DNA of 64,000 bases from an uncultured Lachnospiraceae bacterium (GCA_947577185.1 CANPUE010000009.1:35569-99568); one strand, 5' to 3'; shown: positions 35,494-45,184, counted from the stretch's first letter. Notes: generated by a model not told the origin, from the letters alone. Translations and numbers: made by a program.

Positions 35494-37252
35494 ATGATAA
35501 AAAGTTTATTATTTTTGCTAAAACAGGTATGGATTTATCGGAAATCCTATATTTTTTATTCCCTTCTTCTTCAGATTGCAAAACTGATGATTCCTGTTTC
35601 CTCTATTATTTTTCCGAAATATATTGTAGATGAATTGATAGGGAAACAACGAATAGATTTTATTATATTTTGTGTGATCGGGTTGTTATTGTTCAATTTC
35701 ACAGGCGGTTTTTTGACGGATTTTTTGGAAGGAAGAATTTTCGCTGCCAGAGGAATTGTATTTAATAAATTTCAATGCGATATCTCCAGGAAATTGTTGG
35801 AATGTGATTATGAAAATATTGAAAATCCTGATTTTCTGGACGTCAAAGAACGGGCCAGAAAGTTCTTGTATGCCAATGGACAGGGGTTTGGCGTTGTACT
35901 GAACAGTGCATTTAACATTTTGGGGAATTTATTTATCTTCGTAAGTATTGTTGTGATCATCAGCACATTGTCCCTTTGGGTAGTTCTTGCGTTTGTCGGA
36001 TTGGTTTTTCTCAGTACATTGGTTGATTCCAATGTCAGAAAAAATTATACCAAATGGGATCTGGAGAAAGCTCCGATTGAAAGAAAAACGTCTTATTTAC
36101 TTAATGTAGCTGAAGATTTCTCTTATGGAAAAGATATCAGGATTTATAGTGCAAAGGATTTTTTGTTAGAAAAAATATCTCATCATATGAATTTATCCAA
36201 CCGGTTTTATGAAAAACAGATCAAAGTCTTGAACCAATCTAAATATTTTAATTCTTTTATGACGTTTCTGCGTGACGGAATTGCTTATTTCTATTTGGTT
36301 TTTAAAGTGACAGCGGGTGCAATCAGTATTGGAGATTTCTCCATGTATATTAATGCAGTTTCGCAGTTCTCAAGTGCAATGAATGATCTATTACAAAGCA
36401 TATTGGATATCCGTCAGTTCAGTGGATATTATGATGCACTGCAACAGTATTTAAATGTACCTTCTAAAATGCGGGAGGGCGAAAAAAGAACAGGCATTGA
36501 TACGGAGCGTATTACTATAGAATTTGATGATGTTTCTTTTCACTATCCCGGACAGGACATTGATGCACTGCGTCATGTCAATTTGAAGATACATCCGGGA
36601 GAAAAAATTGCCGTGGTGGGAGAAAACGGAGCGGGAAAGACTACTTTTGTAAAGCTTCTCATGCGGTTATATGATCCCACAAACGGTTGTATCAGAGTAA
36701 ATGGAGTAGATATCAGAACGCTGAATTACGATTATTATCAGTCTCTGCTTGCGGTAGTTTTTCAGGATTACAAATTGTTTTCTTTCACGGTTAAGGAAAA
36801 TGTGGATTTCGGAAAAGAGAATGATGACAAGATCATTATTCAGAAGTTAAATCAGATTGGCTTGCAGGAAAAGCTGGAATTACTGTCAAAGGGAATCTAT
36901 ACGAATATATATAAAAACTTTGAAGAGGATGGTTTTGAACCGTCTGGCGGAGAAGGACAGAAAATTGCAATAGCAAGGGCTCTATATAAGGAGGCACCGA
37001 TTATTATTTTGGATGAACCGACAGCTGCTTTAGATCCTAGGGCTGAATATAATATTTATCAAAACTTTAATCAGTTAATTCATGGAAAAACTGCCATATA
37101 TATCACACCGTATGTCCAGTGCCAGATTTTGTGACCAGATCTTAGTTTTTAGCAGGGGAAGTGTTTATGAAAGTGGAACACATACAGAATTGATAGAAGC
37201 AAATGGGTTATATAGTGAATTATATAACATGCAGGCGCAGTACTACGTATAA
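35494..37252 (+). pseudogene. ABC exporter (membrane plus ATPase) with a frameshift near the 3' end
   Basis: The frame encodes a fused membrane domain (about 1-310) and ATPase: Walker A GENGAGKTTF, signature PSGGEGQK and Walker B IIILDEPTAALD. The frame then breaks at 37104-37109. The original frame stops at 37134 after I-T-P-Y-V-Q. Reading on in the shifted frame gives H-R-M-S-S-A-R-F-C-D and a normal exporter C-terminus to a stop at 37252. Loss of one AC/CA dinucleotide from a CACA run explains it. The 546-residue product lacks the switch histidine and about 45 further residues, so it is probably inactive as read. A sequencing error or phase-variable repeat is the alternative. Its own promoter lies behind agrB; it could export the peptide signal or confer immunity. 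Confidence 0.8.
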
Positions 37253-37269
37253 TTCAGAAGTGGGAAAAA

Positions 37270-37306
37270 AGCAGCCGCTCCTCGCCGGAGGAGTGGCTGT
37301 TTTTTA
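37270..37306. terminator. Strong bidirectional terminator
   Basis: Stem CAGCC-x-CTCCTC/GAGGAG-x-GGCTG with GCCG loop, flanked by A6 on the left and T6 on the right. It ends both the exporter (plus) and the pectin operon (minus). Confidence 0.88.
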
Positions 37307-37340
37307 GACGTTTTGAAACAGTAAAAGCTGAAAACATTCT

Positions 37341-39503
37341 CTAGCAGTTCACCATCATCGTCTGATAAGGCTCCAGGTGTATTTCTTTGTTCCCTGCGTC
37401 GGTGACAACTTTTGTATGCTGCGTCTGATCACTGTTATTGATGACGACCAGTTTCCGGCTTTCGGGATAGTAAGCGCATTCCGTATCCGGATTGTCGGTC
37501 ATGTATGGGCCGGTGATGCCTTCGCCGCCCGCATAACGGATCAGCTGGAACAGGAGCCGTGTGTTGGCGGGAGAGATCCGGTAGGAAGAGAGATAAATGC
37601 CCTTTCCCTTACCAAAGTCATGTATGCTGAGCGTGGGCTGACTGTTTTCGGCCAGTAGGACCTGAGTCTGCCCGTCTGTCAGGTAACGGTCCGGCATGGC
37701 AGGAAGCGAAGCCTGTGCGGGTACGAGCCTTTCCGGATCTGCCGCCTCAAACTGCCATCTGCCGTGGCAGACTCTTTCACCGGTATCTTTGTCTATGCCA
37801 AGCACATGCGCCATACGGAAATACGTGTCGTATCCCGGCACTGCGGAGGGCTCATTGACGCCGAGGAAGGTGCCTCCTTCATAGACCCACTGTGTTAAGG
37901 TTTCAATCAGTTTTTCGTCTTTCCAGGCATCGCCGCCGCTCCATGCACTGCCTGCATAGCCCGCATTGATGACGACGTTTACATCTTTTAATGCGCCTGC
38001 CTTTACATCCTCAAACGATAAGAACGATACTTCCACAGGGAGTCCTGCGAGGGATTCGTTAATGTGGATCAGGTCGTGTTTATCCGTCTCGTGGAAGTGA
38101 CCGGAGAGCGTCCATGAACGAAGCGCGCCCCAGGCATGCAGCACGGCGACTTTTGTTTTGATACAGTAGGGAGCTCCTTCTTTATGAAACTCCCGGATTG
38201 CATGGAATTCCTGTGTGAGCTGTTCAATATAGTCACAGAAATCGGGAAAACCTTCTGTCAGGTGGAGATAACCGCCGAGCCCGATCCTGTCGACCGGAGC
38301 GCGCAGAAGTGCTCTTCTGATGCTGTTCCAGTAACGTTTGGCCTCCGCAGTGGGGTCACCGCCTTCCATAAACGTGGGAGCGCCGCCAAGACCTACAGGG
38401 AACAGGTACGGGTGCAGCCGCAGCTCGTGTACAGGAATGTCAACACCGGCGCAAAGCCTTGCCTCGAAGCCGGAGAAAACACATTTAATCAGGCCGTCAA
38501 AGCCAAATTCCTGGAATCTGCCGTTGTAGGGCTCCAAACCAACCCAGCTGTCATCATAAAAGACATAGGCTTTTTTGCCGTATTCGTGTACGATGTCGAT
38601 CAGCTCTTTTCCGAAAGATATTACAAAATCATTGATAAACCGCATCCAGTCGGCTTTGCGGGGATTTCCCGGCATATGGGTCACGTGGAATTTTCCCTGG
38701 TTGACAAAGTCCTCCGCAGTCAGGGAATATCCATATTTTTCAGTAAATTCATCAAGGGCCCGGTCGCTTACGGTAAAGTCGTAAGAACCCCAGTCTGTGA
38801 ACAGGGAACGGCATTTTTCGTGTGCGCCCCAGATCCAGACGAAATTATAAAACAGAGAAGTGAACCGAACGACTGTAGTGTCAGGATGCGACTCGCACCA
38901 GTCTTTCAACCAGCCTCTCAGATATTCGCGCGTCTCGGGATAGCGGGGATCGATCTGCATCAGATGTTCCTTTTCCCAATGGTTGGTCGTATGATTGTAC
39001 ATGGAAATCTCTTCCCAGATCCGGTAAGCAAGGAAGCTGACTGTATAGGTGTGCCAGAAAACGACATTTTGAATGGTTACCGTTCCGGTTTGCTTCTCAT
39101 AGATCCAGTCGGTATTGTCTACAGGGATATTGACAGTCCTGTCATAAACCTGCCAGTATTTCATGGCCGCGTCCGTATCATTGATGGCAAACTGTTCTTC
39201 AAAAAACGATTCCATCAGATTGATCGTGAGAGAGCGGGTCTGATTTTTCACAGCAGTTGCAGGTGGCGTGCAAAGAAAAGTCTGCTGCAGTTTATTCATA
39301 TTTTTTCCGGCCCATTCGTTGTGATCACGGATCACGCACAGTGTGGAATAGATTCCGTAGCCTGCATGAATGATGTCTTCGGAGAGTTCGGTGCCGTCGC
39401 TGTCACGGATCACGTCAGCGCCCCATTTGTCTGCAAGCTTTAAAGTCAGTTCTTCATAACCTGATTCTCCCGGCAGCGTGAAGCCGCCTCTTTTTTTCTC
39501 CAT
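37341..39503 (-). CDS. GH112 phosphorylase, probably D-galactosyl-beta-1,4-L-rhamnose phosphorylase
   Basis: 720 residues, the usual length for GH112 enzymes, which split beta-galactosides with phosphate to give galactose 1-phosphate. The TIM-barrel motif YVFYDDSWVGLEP (about 313-325) contains the Asp expected to act as general acid, close to Asp313 of bifidobacterial lacto-N-biose phosphorylase. GH112 includes two activities: galacto-N-biose/lacto-N-biose phosphorylase and galactosyl-rhamnose phosphorylase. Here the gene follows a GH105 unsaturated rhamnogalacturonyl hydrolase and an acetylesterase, so the rhamnose-linked substrate is favoured. No signal peptide, so the reaction is intracellular. 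Last gene of a three-gene operon; start follows GGAGGAA. Confidence 0.9.
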   Translation of the reverse strand: MEKKRGGFTLPGESGYEELTLKLADKWGADVIRDSDGTELSEDIIHAGYGIYSTLCVIRDHNEWAGKNMNKLQQTFLCTPPATAVKNQTRSLTINLMESFFEEQFAINDTDAAMKYWQVYDRTVNIPVDNTDWIYEKQTGTVTIQNVVFWHTYTVSFLAYRIWEEISMYNHTTNHWEKEHLMQIDPRYPETREYLRGWLKDWCESHPDTTVVRFTSLFYNFVWIWGAHEKCRSLFTDWGSYDFTVSDRALDEFTEKYGYSLTAEDFVNQGKFHVTHMPGNPRKADWMRFINDFVISFGKELIDIVHEYGKKAYVFYDDSWVGLEPYNGRFQEFGFDGLIKCVFSGFEARLCAGVDIPVHELRLHPYLFPVGLGGAPTFMEGGDPTAEAKRYWNSIRRALLRAPVDRIGLGGYLHLTEGFPDFCDYIEQLTQEFHAIREFHKEGAPYCIKTKVAVLHAWGALRSWTLSGHFHETDKHDLIHINESLAGLPVEVSFLSFEDVKAGALKDVNVVINAGYAGSAWSGGDAWKDEKLIETLTQWVYEGGTFLGVNEPSAVPGYDTYFRMAHVLGIDKDTGERVCHGRWQFEAADPERLVPAQASLPAMPDRYLTDGQTQVLLAENSQPTLSIHDFGKGKGIYLSSYRISPANTRLLFQLIRYAGGEGITGPYMTDNPDTECAYYPESRKLVVINNSDQTQHTKVVTDAGNKEIHLEPYQTMMVNC

Positions 39504-39518
39504 AGCAAATTCCTCCGT

Positions 39519-41306
39519 TTACAATATTGTCAGCTGGCGGCATATGTCTGCGCCCTGTGAGCGCGTGATCGGCTGTCCCAGACGGTCCGCATCGTCCTTA
39601 GAGAGAATTCCAAGGGTACAGGCCGCACGGATGAGAGGTCGAATTCTCTGATCCGGCAGATCGTCATAGAGGGCAGATTCCGGAGCCGGCAGTGTCCGCC
39701 TGCTCTGATATGCCATCATCAAAAAAATGATAAAATCCTGAAGCGTTACCGGCTCCAATGGATGAAATTTTCCGTCTTTGCAAAGATCCGGATCGATCAT
39801 TCCGTTTTGCAGGCCGCATTCAATACATCCTGCGTACCATTCATGCCCGATGATATCGCGGAACTGGTCATTGTAGACATTTGTCATGAAAAATCCGGCC
39901 CTGCGGATTACCAGATCGATGGCTTCCGCCCGCAGGAGAAGATCATCCGGCCTGTCCGGTCCGGCAAATTCAGAAGCGTTGTTTTCCATAATAAATCCAT
40001 CGGGACATTTGGGCGGTTTTACGGTTCCCGGTTCCGGCAGACTAGGAACTTTCTGTTTGAGCGCAGCGGCCAGACGGCTGTATGAATCATCCGCTTTGTC
40101 ACAGACACGAATGATTTCCTTACAGATCATTTCGGCCATCAGACAGGCGCCAAAGTCGTTAAAGTGGGTATAGTCGGAAGGGTAGAAGAACTTTTTGGCC
40201 TCTTCTCTGCCCAAATGAATCACAAACTCCATGCTCAGACGGTGTAAGTCCAGAACAGGAACAGACAGTCTTTTGCCAAGGGAAAGAACAGCCTGTGCAT
40301 ATTCTTCAAGGAGATCGTTATAGGTTCCGTCGTTTCCCCGCCAACTGTTTCTCGCTACGGGAGTGACTAAGATGGGAGAGATTTTTTTATCCCTGCATTT
40401 TTTCACATAGTTTTCGAGATTTGACGTGTAACCTTCCTGCGCCTTTAAGTGCATCAGCTTTTGATCGTTGTGGCCAAACTGGAATAGCATATAGTCCCCT
40501 TTCGCGGCGCATTCAAAAGGAATCCCGGCGTGGCCTTCACTTAGAAAGCTTTCCGTTGTCAGGCCGGAATGCGCGTGATTGGAAACTGCGAGCGGACCGT
40601 TTATGTAAAGAGGAAGCATCTGCCCCCAACCGGCATAGCTTATTTCGGGTGCGTACGGATAATCTGCCGGCTGATCGGTCACTGTGGAATCACCGGCGAT
40701 ATAGAGAACAGAACATTCTTCCGGGATAAGGCGTGTGATCTCCAGCTCACTCAGATAAGGCTGGCTGGCCGTAACGGACAGTTCAATACAGAGATCATTG
40801 TATTGTTTTTCTTCGCCGCGCGGGATAATGCCGCAGACGTTTGTGAACAGTTCCAGGAAGAGATCTTCTCCTTCCATAAGAAGCGGACGCCAGGCGCAGA
40901 GGAGGCGTCTGCCTGTAAAAATGCGGATATCGGAAAGCGTTTTTGGCGCGCGGATCCGCATGTGGATCTTATAACAGCCTTCAGAAGGGACCCTGCATTT
41001 AAAACGCAGCGGAATCTGTTTATTTTTATCAGGGGATTCCAGACCTTCGGAATCTGCGCCGGACGAAACGACCGTACAGCCGTATGGATCCCGTACAATC
41101 CGGGTAAGCTGCGTATTCTGCAGCCATGCAAGGGGCAGAAAGCCGCCGTTTAATTCAGGGAATTTTAACAGCGGCTGTTGCTGCATGTTTTTTTCCGTAA
41201 TAAAGCCGTAACCGCGTTCCGGCGTGAACAGATCGTCCGGTGTTACCGTGACGGCATCTTCTGTATCTGATGGGTAAAAAAAGTATTTTTTCGTGTAATC
41301 CTGCAT
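39519..41306 (-). CDS. SGNH-type (rhamnogalacturonan acetyl-) esterase with extra N- and C-terminal domains
   Basis: 595 residues. A beta-rich N-terminal domain (about 1-195) precedes an SGNH hydrolase: block I GDSTVTD with Ser207, block II Gly in HAHSG, block III GHND at 278-281, and block V D-Y-T-H at 378-381. This is the rhamnogalacturonan acetylesterase-like arrangement. The last 140 residues contain two motifs resembling S-layer homology repeats (FRDIIGHEWYAG, YDDLPDQRIRPLIRAA). There is no signal peptide, so the SLH-like part is unlikely to anchor the protein to the wall. Probably removes acetyl groups from imported pectin oligosaccharides. Three bases separate it from GH105, whose stop region supplies the GGAGCG ribosome site. 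Confidence 0.85.
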   Translation of the reverse strand: MQDYTKKYFFYPSDTEDAVTVTPDDLFTPERGYGFITEKNMQQQPLLKFPELNGGFLPLAWLQNTQLTRIVRDPYGCTVVSSGADSEGLESPDKNKQIPLRFKCRVPSEGCYKIHMRIRAPKTLSDIRIFTGRRLLCAWRPLLMEGEDLFLELFTNVCGIIPRGEEKQYNDLCIELSVTASQPYLSELEITRLIPEECSVLYIAGDSTVTDQPADYPYAPEISYAGWGQMLPLYINGPLAVSNHAHSGLTTESFLSEGHAGIPFECAAKGDYMLFQFGHNDQKLMHLKAQEGYTSNLENYVKKCRDKKISPILVTPVARNSWRGNDGTYNDLLEEYAQAVLSLGKRLSVPVLDLHRLSMEFVIHLGREEAKKFFYPSDYTHFNDFGACLMAEMICKEIIRVCDKADDSYSRLAAALKQKVPSLPEPGTVKPPKCPDGFIMENNASEFAGPDRPDDLLLRAEAIDLVIRRAGFFMTNVYNDQFRDIIGHEWYAGCIECGLQNGMIDPDLCKDGKFHPLEPVTLQDFIIFLMMAYQSRRTLPAPESALYDDLPDQRIRPLIRAACTLGILSKDDADRLGQPITRSQGADICRQLTIL

Positions 41307-41309
41307 ATC

Positions 41310-42359
41310 TCAGAGCGCTCCGTCCTTGGCGATTGTGGAGGAGATGAGTACGCCGCTGAAAAAGGCGAGCGCAAGACCCTGTCCCCAGCCCTGAATCCAG
41401 CGTCTGGAAATACCGCGGTAACCTTCCACATCTTTCATGACGGCTGTGCCGCCAGACACGTTCATGACGCGGCCGTCTTCGGCTACATTGTCCAGGAGAC
41501 CTTTGATTGCTTTATTGATATAGCGCGTATGTAACGGATTGCCGCGCTCTAACATCGCCGCGGCGATCCCTGCTGAGGCGGAAATCTCTTCATAAGAAGC
41601 TTCGTCATTCAGGACGGTACGCCACAGACCGTTTTCCGTCTGTACGGTCTTTAAAGCGGCAAGCTGGTCATTTAAGGAGCCTGCGACATCCAGATATTTT
41701 GGATAGAGATAGCATTCCGGCAGAACGCTTCCGACCTTTGACATTGTATAAGCAGCCCAGGCATTGGCTCTGCCCCAGTAAATACTGGACATGTGATCTT
41801 TGGTGATATTGTTATAGCCGTGATAATAAAAGCCTGTCTTTTCATCCTGTAAATAGTTGATGTGCCAGTACCACTGGTTCAGCGCATCCTCGATCATCGC
41901 TTCGTCATGATTGATCACACCGACCCGCAGAAGGAAATAAGCGGCCATGAACAGTGTATCGGCCCATGCCTGTTCCGGGAAGTCGTTTTTGGCCGACACG
42001 GTATGCTGTAACACGCTGTCCCCGAAGCGGAGCGCGTCTTTTTGCAGCCAGGCGATTTTGCTCATAACGATGTCCCAGTATTTCTGCTCTCCGGTGGCCT
42101 GATAGAGGGAGACCAGACAATGCCCCATCGCACACGCATTTACCGTCCACACGGAGGGCAGGCCGAGCTCGATCAGTTCGTCGATCCTGCTTTTTAAAAG
42201 CGTGAGGTATTTCTCATTTCCTGTTTTCTCATAGGCCTCACTGATGCCGTAGTACGCCACGCCGCAGGGCCAGTCCCAGGTCAGATCCATATTCATGGTT
42301 CTTTCTACAATTTTGTCAATAACATGTTCAATCTGTTCTTTCTCAAATTCCAGATGCAT
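41310..42359 (-). CDS. GH105 unsaturated rhamnogalacturonyl hydrolase (YteR-like)
   Basis: 349 residues, an alpha/alpha barrel with family motifs WDWPCGVAYYGI near the N-terminus, YWGRANAWAAYTMS (about 205-220) and RRWIQGWGQGLAL near the C-terminus. GH105 enzymes remove the delta-4,5-unsaturated galacturonate left by rhamnogalacturonan lyases. No signal peptide; acts on imported oligosaccharides. The ATG at 42359 follows AGGAGG with 8 bases spacing and replaces the longer frame that starts at 42401. First gene of the minus-strand pectin operon. Confidence 0.93.
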   Translation of the reverse strand: MHLEFEKEQIEHVIDKIVERTMNMDLTWDWPCGVAYYGISEAYEKTGNEKYLTLLKSRIDELIELGLPSVWTVNACAMGHCLVSLYQATGEQKYWDIVMSKIAWLQKDALRFGDSVLQHTVSAKNDFPEQAWADTLFMAAYFLLRVGVINHDEAMIEDALNQWYWHINYLQDEKTGFYYHGYNNITKDHMSSIYWGRANAWAAYTMSKVGSVLPECYLYPKYLDVAGSLNDQLAALKTVQTENGLWRTVLNDEASYEEISASAGIAAAMLERGNPLHTRYINKAIKGLLDNVAEDGRVMNVSGGTAVMKDVEGYRGISRRWIQGWGQGLALAFFSGVLISSTIAKDGAL

Positions 42360-42443
42360 CGCGAAACCCTCCTGATCTTTATCGTTTATGGAGACGGACA
42401 CGGCAGGCGCCTGACCGTCCGTACAGATTATTTTTTACATAAT

Positions 42444-42472
42444 ATTATAATAAGCGGGATGAGTTTTATCAA
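42444..42472 (-). promoter_or_regulatory. Predicted promoter of the pectin operon
   Basis: Minus strand: TTGATA, 17-base spacer, TATAAT; about 85 bases before the GH105 start. Confidence 0.7.
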
Positions 42473-42551
42473 TCATGCTTTCATTCAAAAACACAGCAAT
42501 TTCGACCATATTGAAAAAAATCAAAAACGGGAACGGGCAGGGAAACAATGA

Positions 42552-42579
42552 TTGAAAGGGGATAAGGAATTGTTATAAT
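42552..42579 (+). promoter_or_regulatory. Predicted promoter of the first sigma factor operon
   Basis: TTGAAA, 16-base spacer, TATAAT; 115 bases before the coding start. Together with the minus-strand promoter it fills the 335-base divergent gap between GH105 and the sigma factor gene. Confidence 0.55.
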
Positions 42580-42694
42580 AAAAAGGTAAAAAAGACAATC
42601 ATTCCTGCAACGAACTGGCATGGCATCTTATCTAATGTGCGTAAGCTTACAAAATTACATAATACGGATTTTTTGGAAAGGAGCAGGACACCAA

Positions 42695-43222
42695 ATGGAA
42701 GAGCTGGTAAAAAAGGCAAAAAGAGGGGATGCCGAAGCTTTTATCTCTTTAGTGGAGAACTGCAAAGAGACTTTAAAAAGAGTCGCACTCGGATATCTCG
42801 GGAATGAGGAAGATGCCGCGGATGCGATACAGGATACGATTCTGTCAGCATATGAACATCTAAGCAGGTTAAAGAGGCCGGACTATTTTAAGACATGGCT
42901 TGTCAGGATCCTGATCAACCACTGCACGAAGATCTGGCGTTTTAACAAAAAAAGAAGCGGAATCGAAGAAGAATGGATTGAGGTGCCCGCAGAACCTGAC
43001 AGGGCAAAAGCGGATGTGGAGTTCAGACAGCTGTTAAACAGTCTGCCCAAAGAGAGCAGAATTATCTTTCAGCTGTATTTTGGGGAGCAGTTTACGACCA
43101 AAGAGATAGCAGATATTTTAAAGATGAAGGAAAACACAGTCAAAAGCAGGATTCACCGGGGCAAAGAACATCTGCGTCTGGAATTGATACAGGAGAAGGG
43201 GAGGGAAAAAAGTGAAGCATAA
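42695..43222 (+). CDS. ECF-type RNA polymerase sigma factor (first)
   Basis: 175 residues. Region 2 includes EEDAADAIQDTILSAY, and region 4 includes FTTKEIADILKMKENTVKSRIHRGKEHLR. The helix-turn-helix of region 4 should contact the -35 element. The ATG at 42695 lies 11 bases after GAAAGGAG. It overlaps the DUF4179-like gene by 11 bases, the typical sigma/anti-sigma pair. Likely transcribed from the sigma-A-like promoter upstream, with possible autoregulation not visible. Confidence 0.92.
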   Translation: MEELVKKAKRGDAEAFISLVENCKETLKRVALGYLGNEEDAADAIQDTILSAYEHLSRLKRPDYFKTWLVRILINHCTKIWRFNKKRSGIEEEWIEVPAEPDRAKADVEFRQLLNSLPKESRIIFQLYFGEQFTTKEIADILKMKENTVKSRIHRGKEHLRLELIQEKGREKSEA

Positions 43223-44564
43223 TATCATTGAAAAAGAATTATCTGATAAAAGATTATGTGAAATGTTAGGGTCGAAAACAGCGGATTGTGATGTGATTGA
43301 CCATAAGATAGAAGAAGCGTATGCGATCATCAGAAAATTAAAGAGACGCAATTCCATGAGGAAGGTTTTCATAGGACTTGGCAGTGCGGCGGCCGTCTTT
43401 TTACTGGCTTTTGCTTTCTGTGTAATGAATCCCGTTATGGCAAGCGGAATACCGGTTCTGGGAGATTTTTTTGCGAAGGTAGCCGATGTGTTTCGATTTG
43501 GGCAGATTCCACAGGAGCAGTCGGAGATATTATATGATCCGAAACCGGAGGAGACGGAGGCAGGGCAGCAGCAGCCGGAACAGGAACCGGCCGCCGCATT
43601 CTATCAGGTATGTGACGGGGATATTACAGTCACGGTTGAGGAAAAATATATCTCGAATCAGGCGCTCTTTCTGGGCCTGCGCATAGAGAATGCTCAGGAA
43701 TTTCCCCCGATGGCCGCATATGTGGACAACGGTGGGCAATGGCTGCAGGTGCGGACAAAGGAAACCTATTCGTTCCGTCCGGATCCGGTTTCGAACAGAA
43801 GAACGATAGAGGGTAAATTCGAGGATGCGCATACGTTTATCGGCATCATGCGGATCGACTATTCAGAGCTTGCAGTAGACGACAGTAAATATGCACAGGC
43901 GGTCGACGAGGCGGATGCAAAGGGTGAGGAGTACCCGGAGATTAACAATCTGACCTGGGAAGAATGGATGGATTATTACGAAATACCGGCTGCATTTACG
44001 ATGCAGCTGGAGATTACCAGCATCATCGGGACATTAAAAAACCCCACGCGCCCGGAAGGGATGAAGAGTGATGAGGAACTGTCGCAGATGACGGATGAGG
44101 AAGTGGGAGAATACCGTAACAGCCTGCCCAGAGAATGGGTCGGTTTTCCGAATGTATACCAGCACTGGTATCGGGACGGGGAATGGCGGTTTGAACTGGA
44201 GATCGCGCAGACGGATGAGGTGGCAAAGGTTATTTCTGTAGACGAGGCGAACCAGGAGGGGATTGGTGTACAAAGCATAGAACTTTCATCGGTGGAAATG
44301 ACGGTCAATACAATAGAAAAGACCTTAGAGCCGTTGTGGGTAGTCGTATTTGACGCCGATGGATCAGAACTTGCATATGCAGGAAATAACAATGTCTATG
44401 TGATTGCCGGGCATGACATTTCAAAAGTGACGATCTGTATCTGCCGGTTTGATGACTGGGAAGAAGCTAAAATCAGACTGGAAGATTCACAAAATGACCG
44501 TAGTTTCCGGGAACTGATCGGAGAATGTGCATTGTTCGAGACGACGGTAGACACTGGTCAGTAA
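43212..44564 (+). CDS. Membrane protein with DUF4179-like region, probable anti-sigma factor
   Basis: 450 residues. A cytoplasmic N-terminus of about 50 residues and one membrane segment (about 53-72) precede a large extracytoplasmic part. The N-terminal outside segment (MASGIPVLGDFF) is characteristic of DUF4179 proteins, followed by a Glu/Gln-rich linker and a beta-rich C-terminal domain. Position directly after and overlapping an ECF sigma gene supports the anti-sigma role: the cytoplasmic part would hold the sigma factor and the outside part sense envelope state. It starts with GTG at 43212 preceded by GGGGAGGG. The classical zinc-finger motif is absent. Confidence 0.82.
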   Translation: MKHNIIEKELSDKRLCEMLGSKTADCDVIDHKIEEAYAIIRKLKRRNSMRKVFIGLGSAAAVFLLAFAFCVMNPVMASGIPVLGDFFAKVADVFRFGQIPQEQSEILYDPKPEETEAGQQQPEQEPAAAFYQVCDGDITVTVEEKYISNQALFLGLRIENAQEFPPMAAYVDNGGQWLQVRTKETYSFRPDPVSNRRTIEGKFEDAHTFIGIMRIDYSELAVDDSKYAQAVDEADAKGEEYPEINNLTWEEWMDYYEIPAAFTMQLEITSIIGTLKNPTRPEGMKSDEELSQMTDEEVGEYRNSLPREWVGFPNVYQHWYRDGEWRFELEIAQTDEVAKVISVDEANQEGIGVQSIELSSVEMTVNTIEKTLEPLWVVVFDADGSELAYAGNNNVYVIAGHDISKVTICICRFDDWEEAKIRLEDSQNDRSFRELIGECALFETTVDTGQ

Positions 44565-44589
44565 AACAAAAAATATTTTTGATTATTTT

Positions 44590-44618
44590 TGAAACTTCCG
44601 GCCGTTGTGGATCGTATT
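44590..44618 (+). promoter_or_regulatory. ECF-type promoter before the second sigma factor gene
   Basis: TGAAAC (44590-44595), 17-base spacer, CGTATT (44613-44618). This matches the TGAAAC/CGTA pattern of ECF promoters and suggests that the sigma factor drives its own operon. Confidence 0.6.
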
Positions 44619-44689
44619 ATTAATGAAGGGGTCAGATCAGGGCGTTGTAGATAATCTTTACGCGCCCTGATAACACGAGAAGACAGAAT

Positions 44690-45184
44690 ATGACAAGACA
44701 AATATTTGAGACGTATTTCAGAAAATGGTATTTAACTGTATATCGTGTGGCATTTATTCAGATGAAGGCTCATGCGGACGCGGAGGATGTGGCGCAGGAA
44801 GTATTTGTCCGATTATTGAAAAATCAGCCGCAGTTTGAAAATGAAGAACACGAGAAAGCATGGTTTATCCGGACAGGCGTGAATCTGTGCAAGGATCTGA
44901 TCAAGAGTAAATGGCGTACCACAACTGTCAGCATCGATAAGATACCGGAGCAGGAGCGGGCAAATTTTACGCTTCCATTTATGGAAGAAGATGAAACCCT
45001 GTGGAAGGTGATGGAACTGCCGGAAAAGTATCGGAACTGTCTTTATTTCTTCTATTATGAAGACTATTCGATCAGAGAGATTGCGCAGATCTTAAAGATG
45101 CCGGAGAATACGGTAAAAACAAATTTGAAGCGGGGCAGGGAAGCCCTAAGAGATAGTTTGAGCAGGAACGGAGGACTTGTATGA
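44690..45184 (+). CDS. ECF-type RNA polymerase sigma factor (second)
   Basis: 164 residues. Region 2 contains HADAEDVAQEVFVRLLKNQP, and region 4 contains YSIREIAQILKMPENTVKTNLKRGREALR. The conserved P-E-K-Y-R motif opens region 4. It overlaps the following unknown gene by 4 bases and is first of a three-gene operon behind an ECF-type promoter. No membrane anti-sigma gene follows, so control of the sigma factor must differ from the first operon. Confidence 0.92.
   Translation: MTRQIFETYFRKWYLTVYRVAFIQMKAHADAEDVAQEVFVRLLKNQPQFENEEHEKAWFIRTGVNLCKDLIKSKWRTTTVSIDKIPEQERANFTLPFMEEDETLWKVMELPEKYRNCLYFFYYEDYSIREIAQILKMPENTVKTNLKRGREALRDSLSRNGGLV

Noticed and set aside
38136..39443. A 435-codon open frame on the plus strand opposite the GH112 gene
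   Set aside because: It is antisense to a clear GH112 enzyme, has no family motif and no ribosome site; a shadow of biased codon use.
37341..39503. Lacto-N-biose/galacto-N-biose phosphorylase as the function of the GH112 gene
   Set aside because: Not excluded by sequence alone, but the pectin-specific neighbours and absence of hexosamine genes argue against it.
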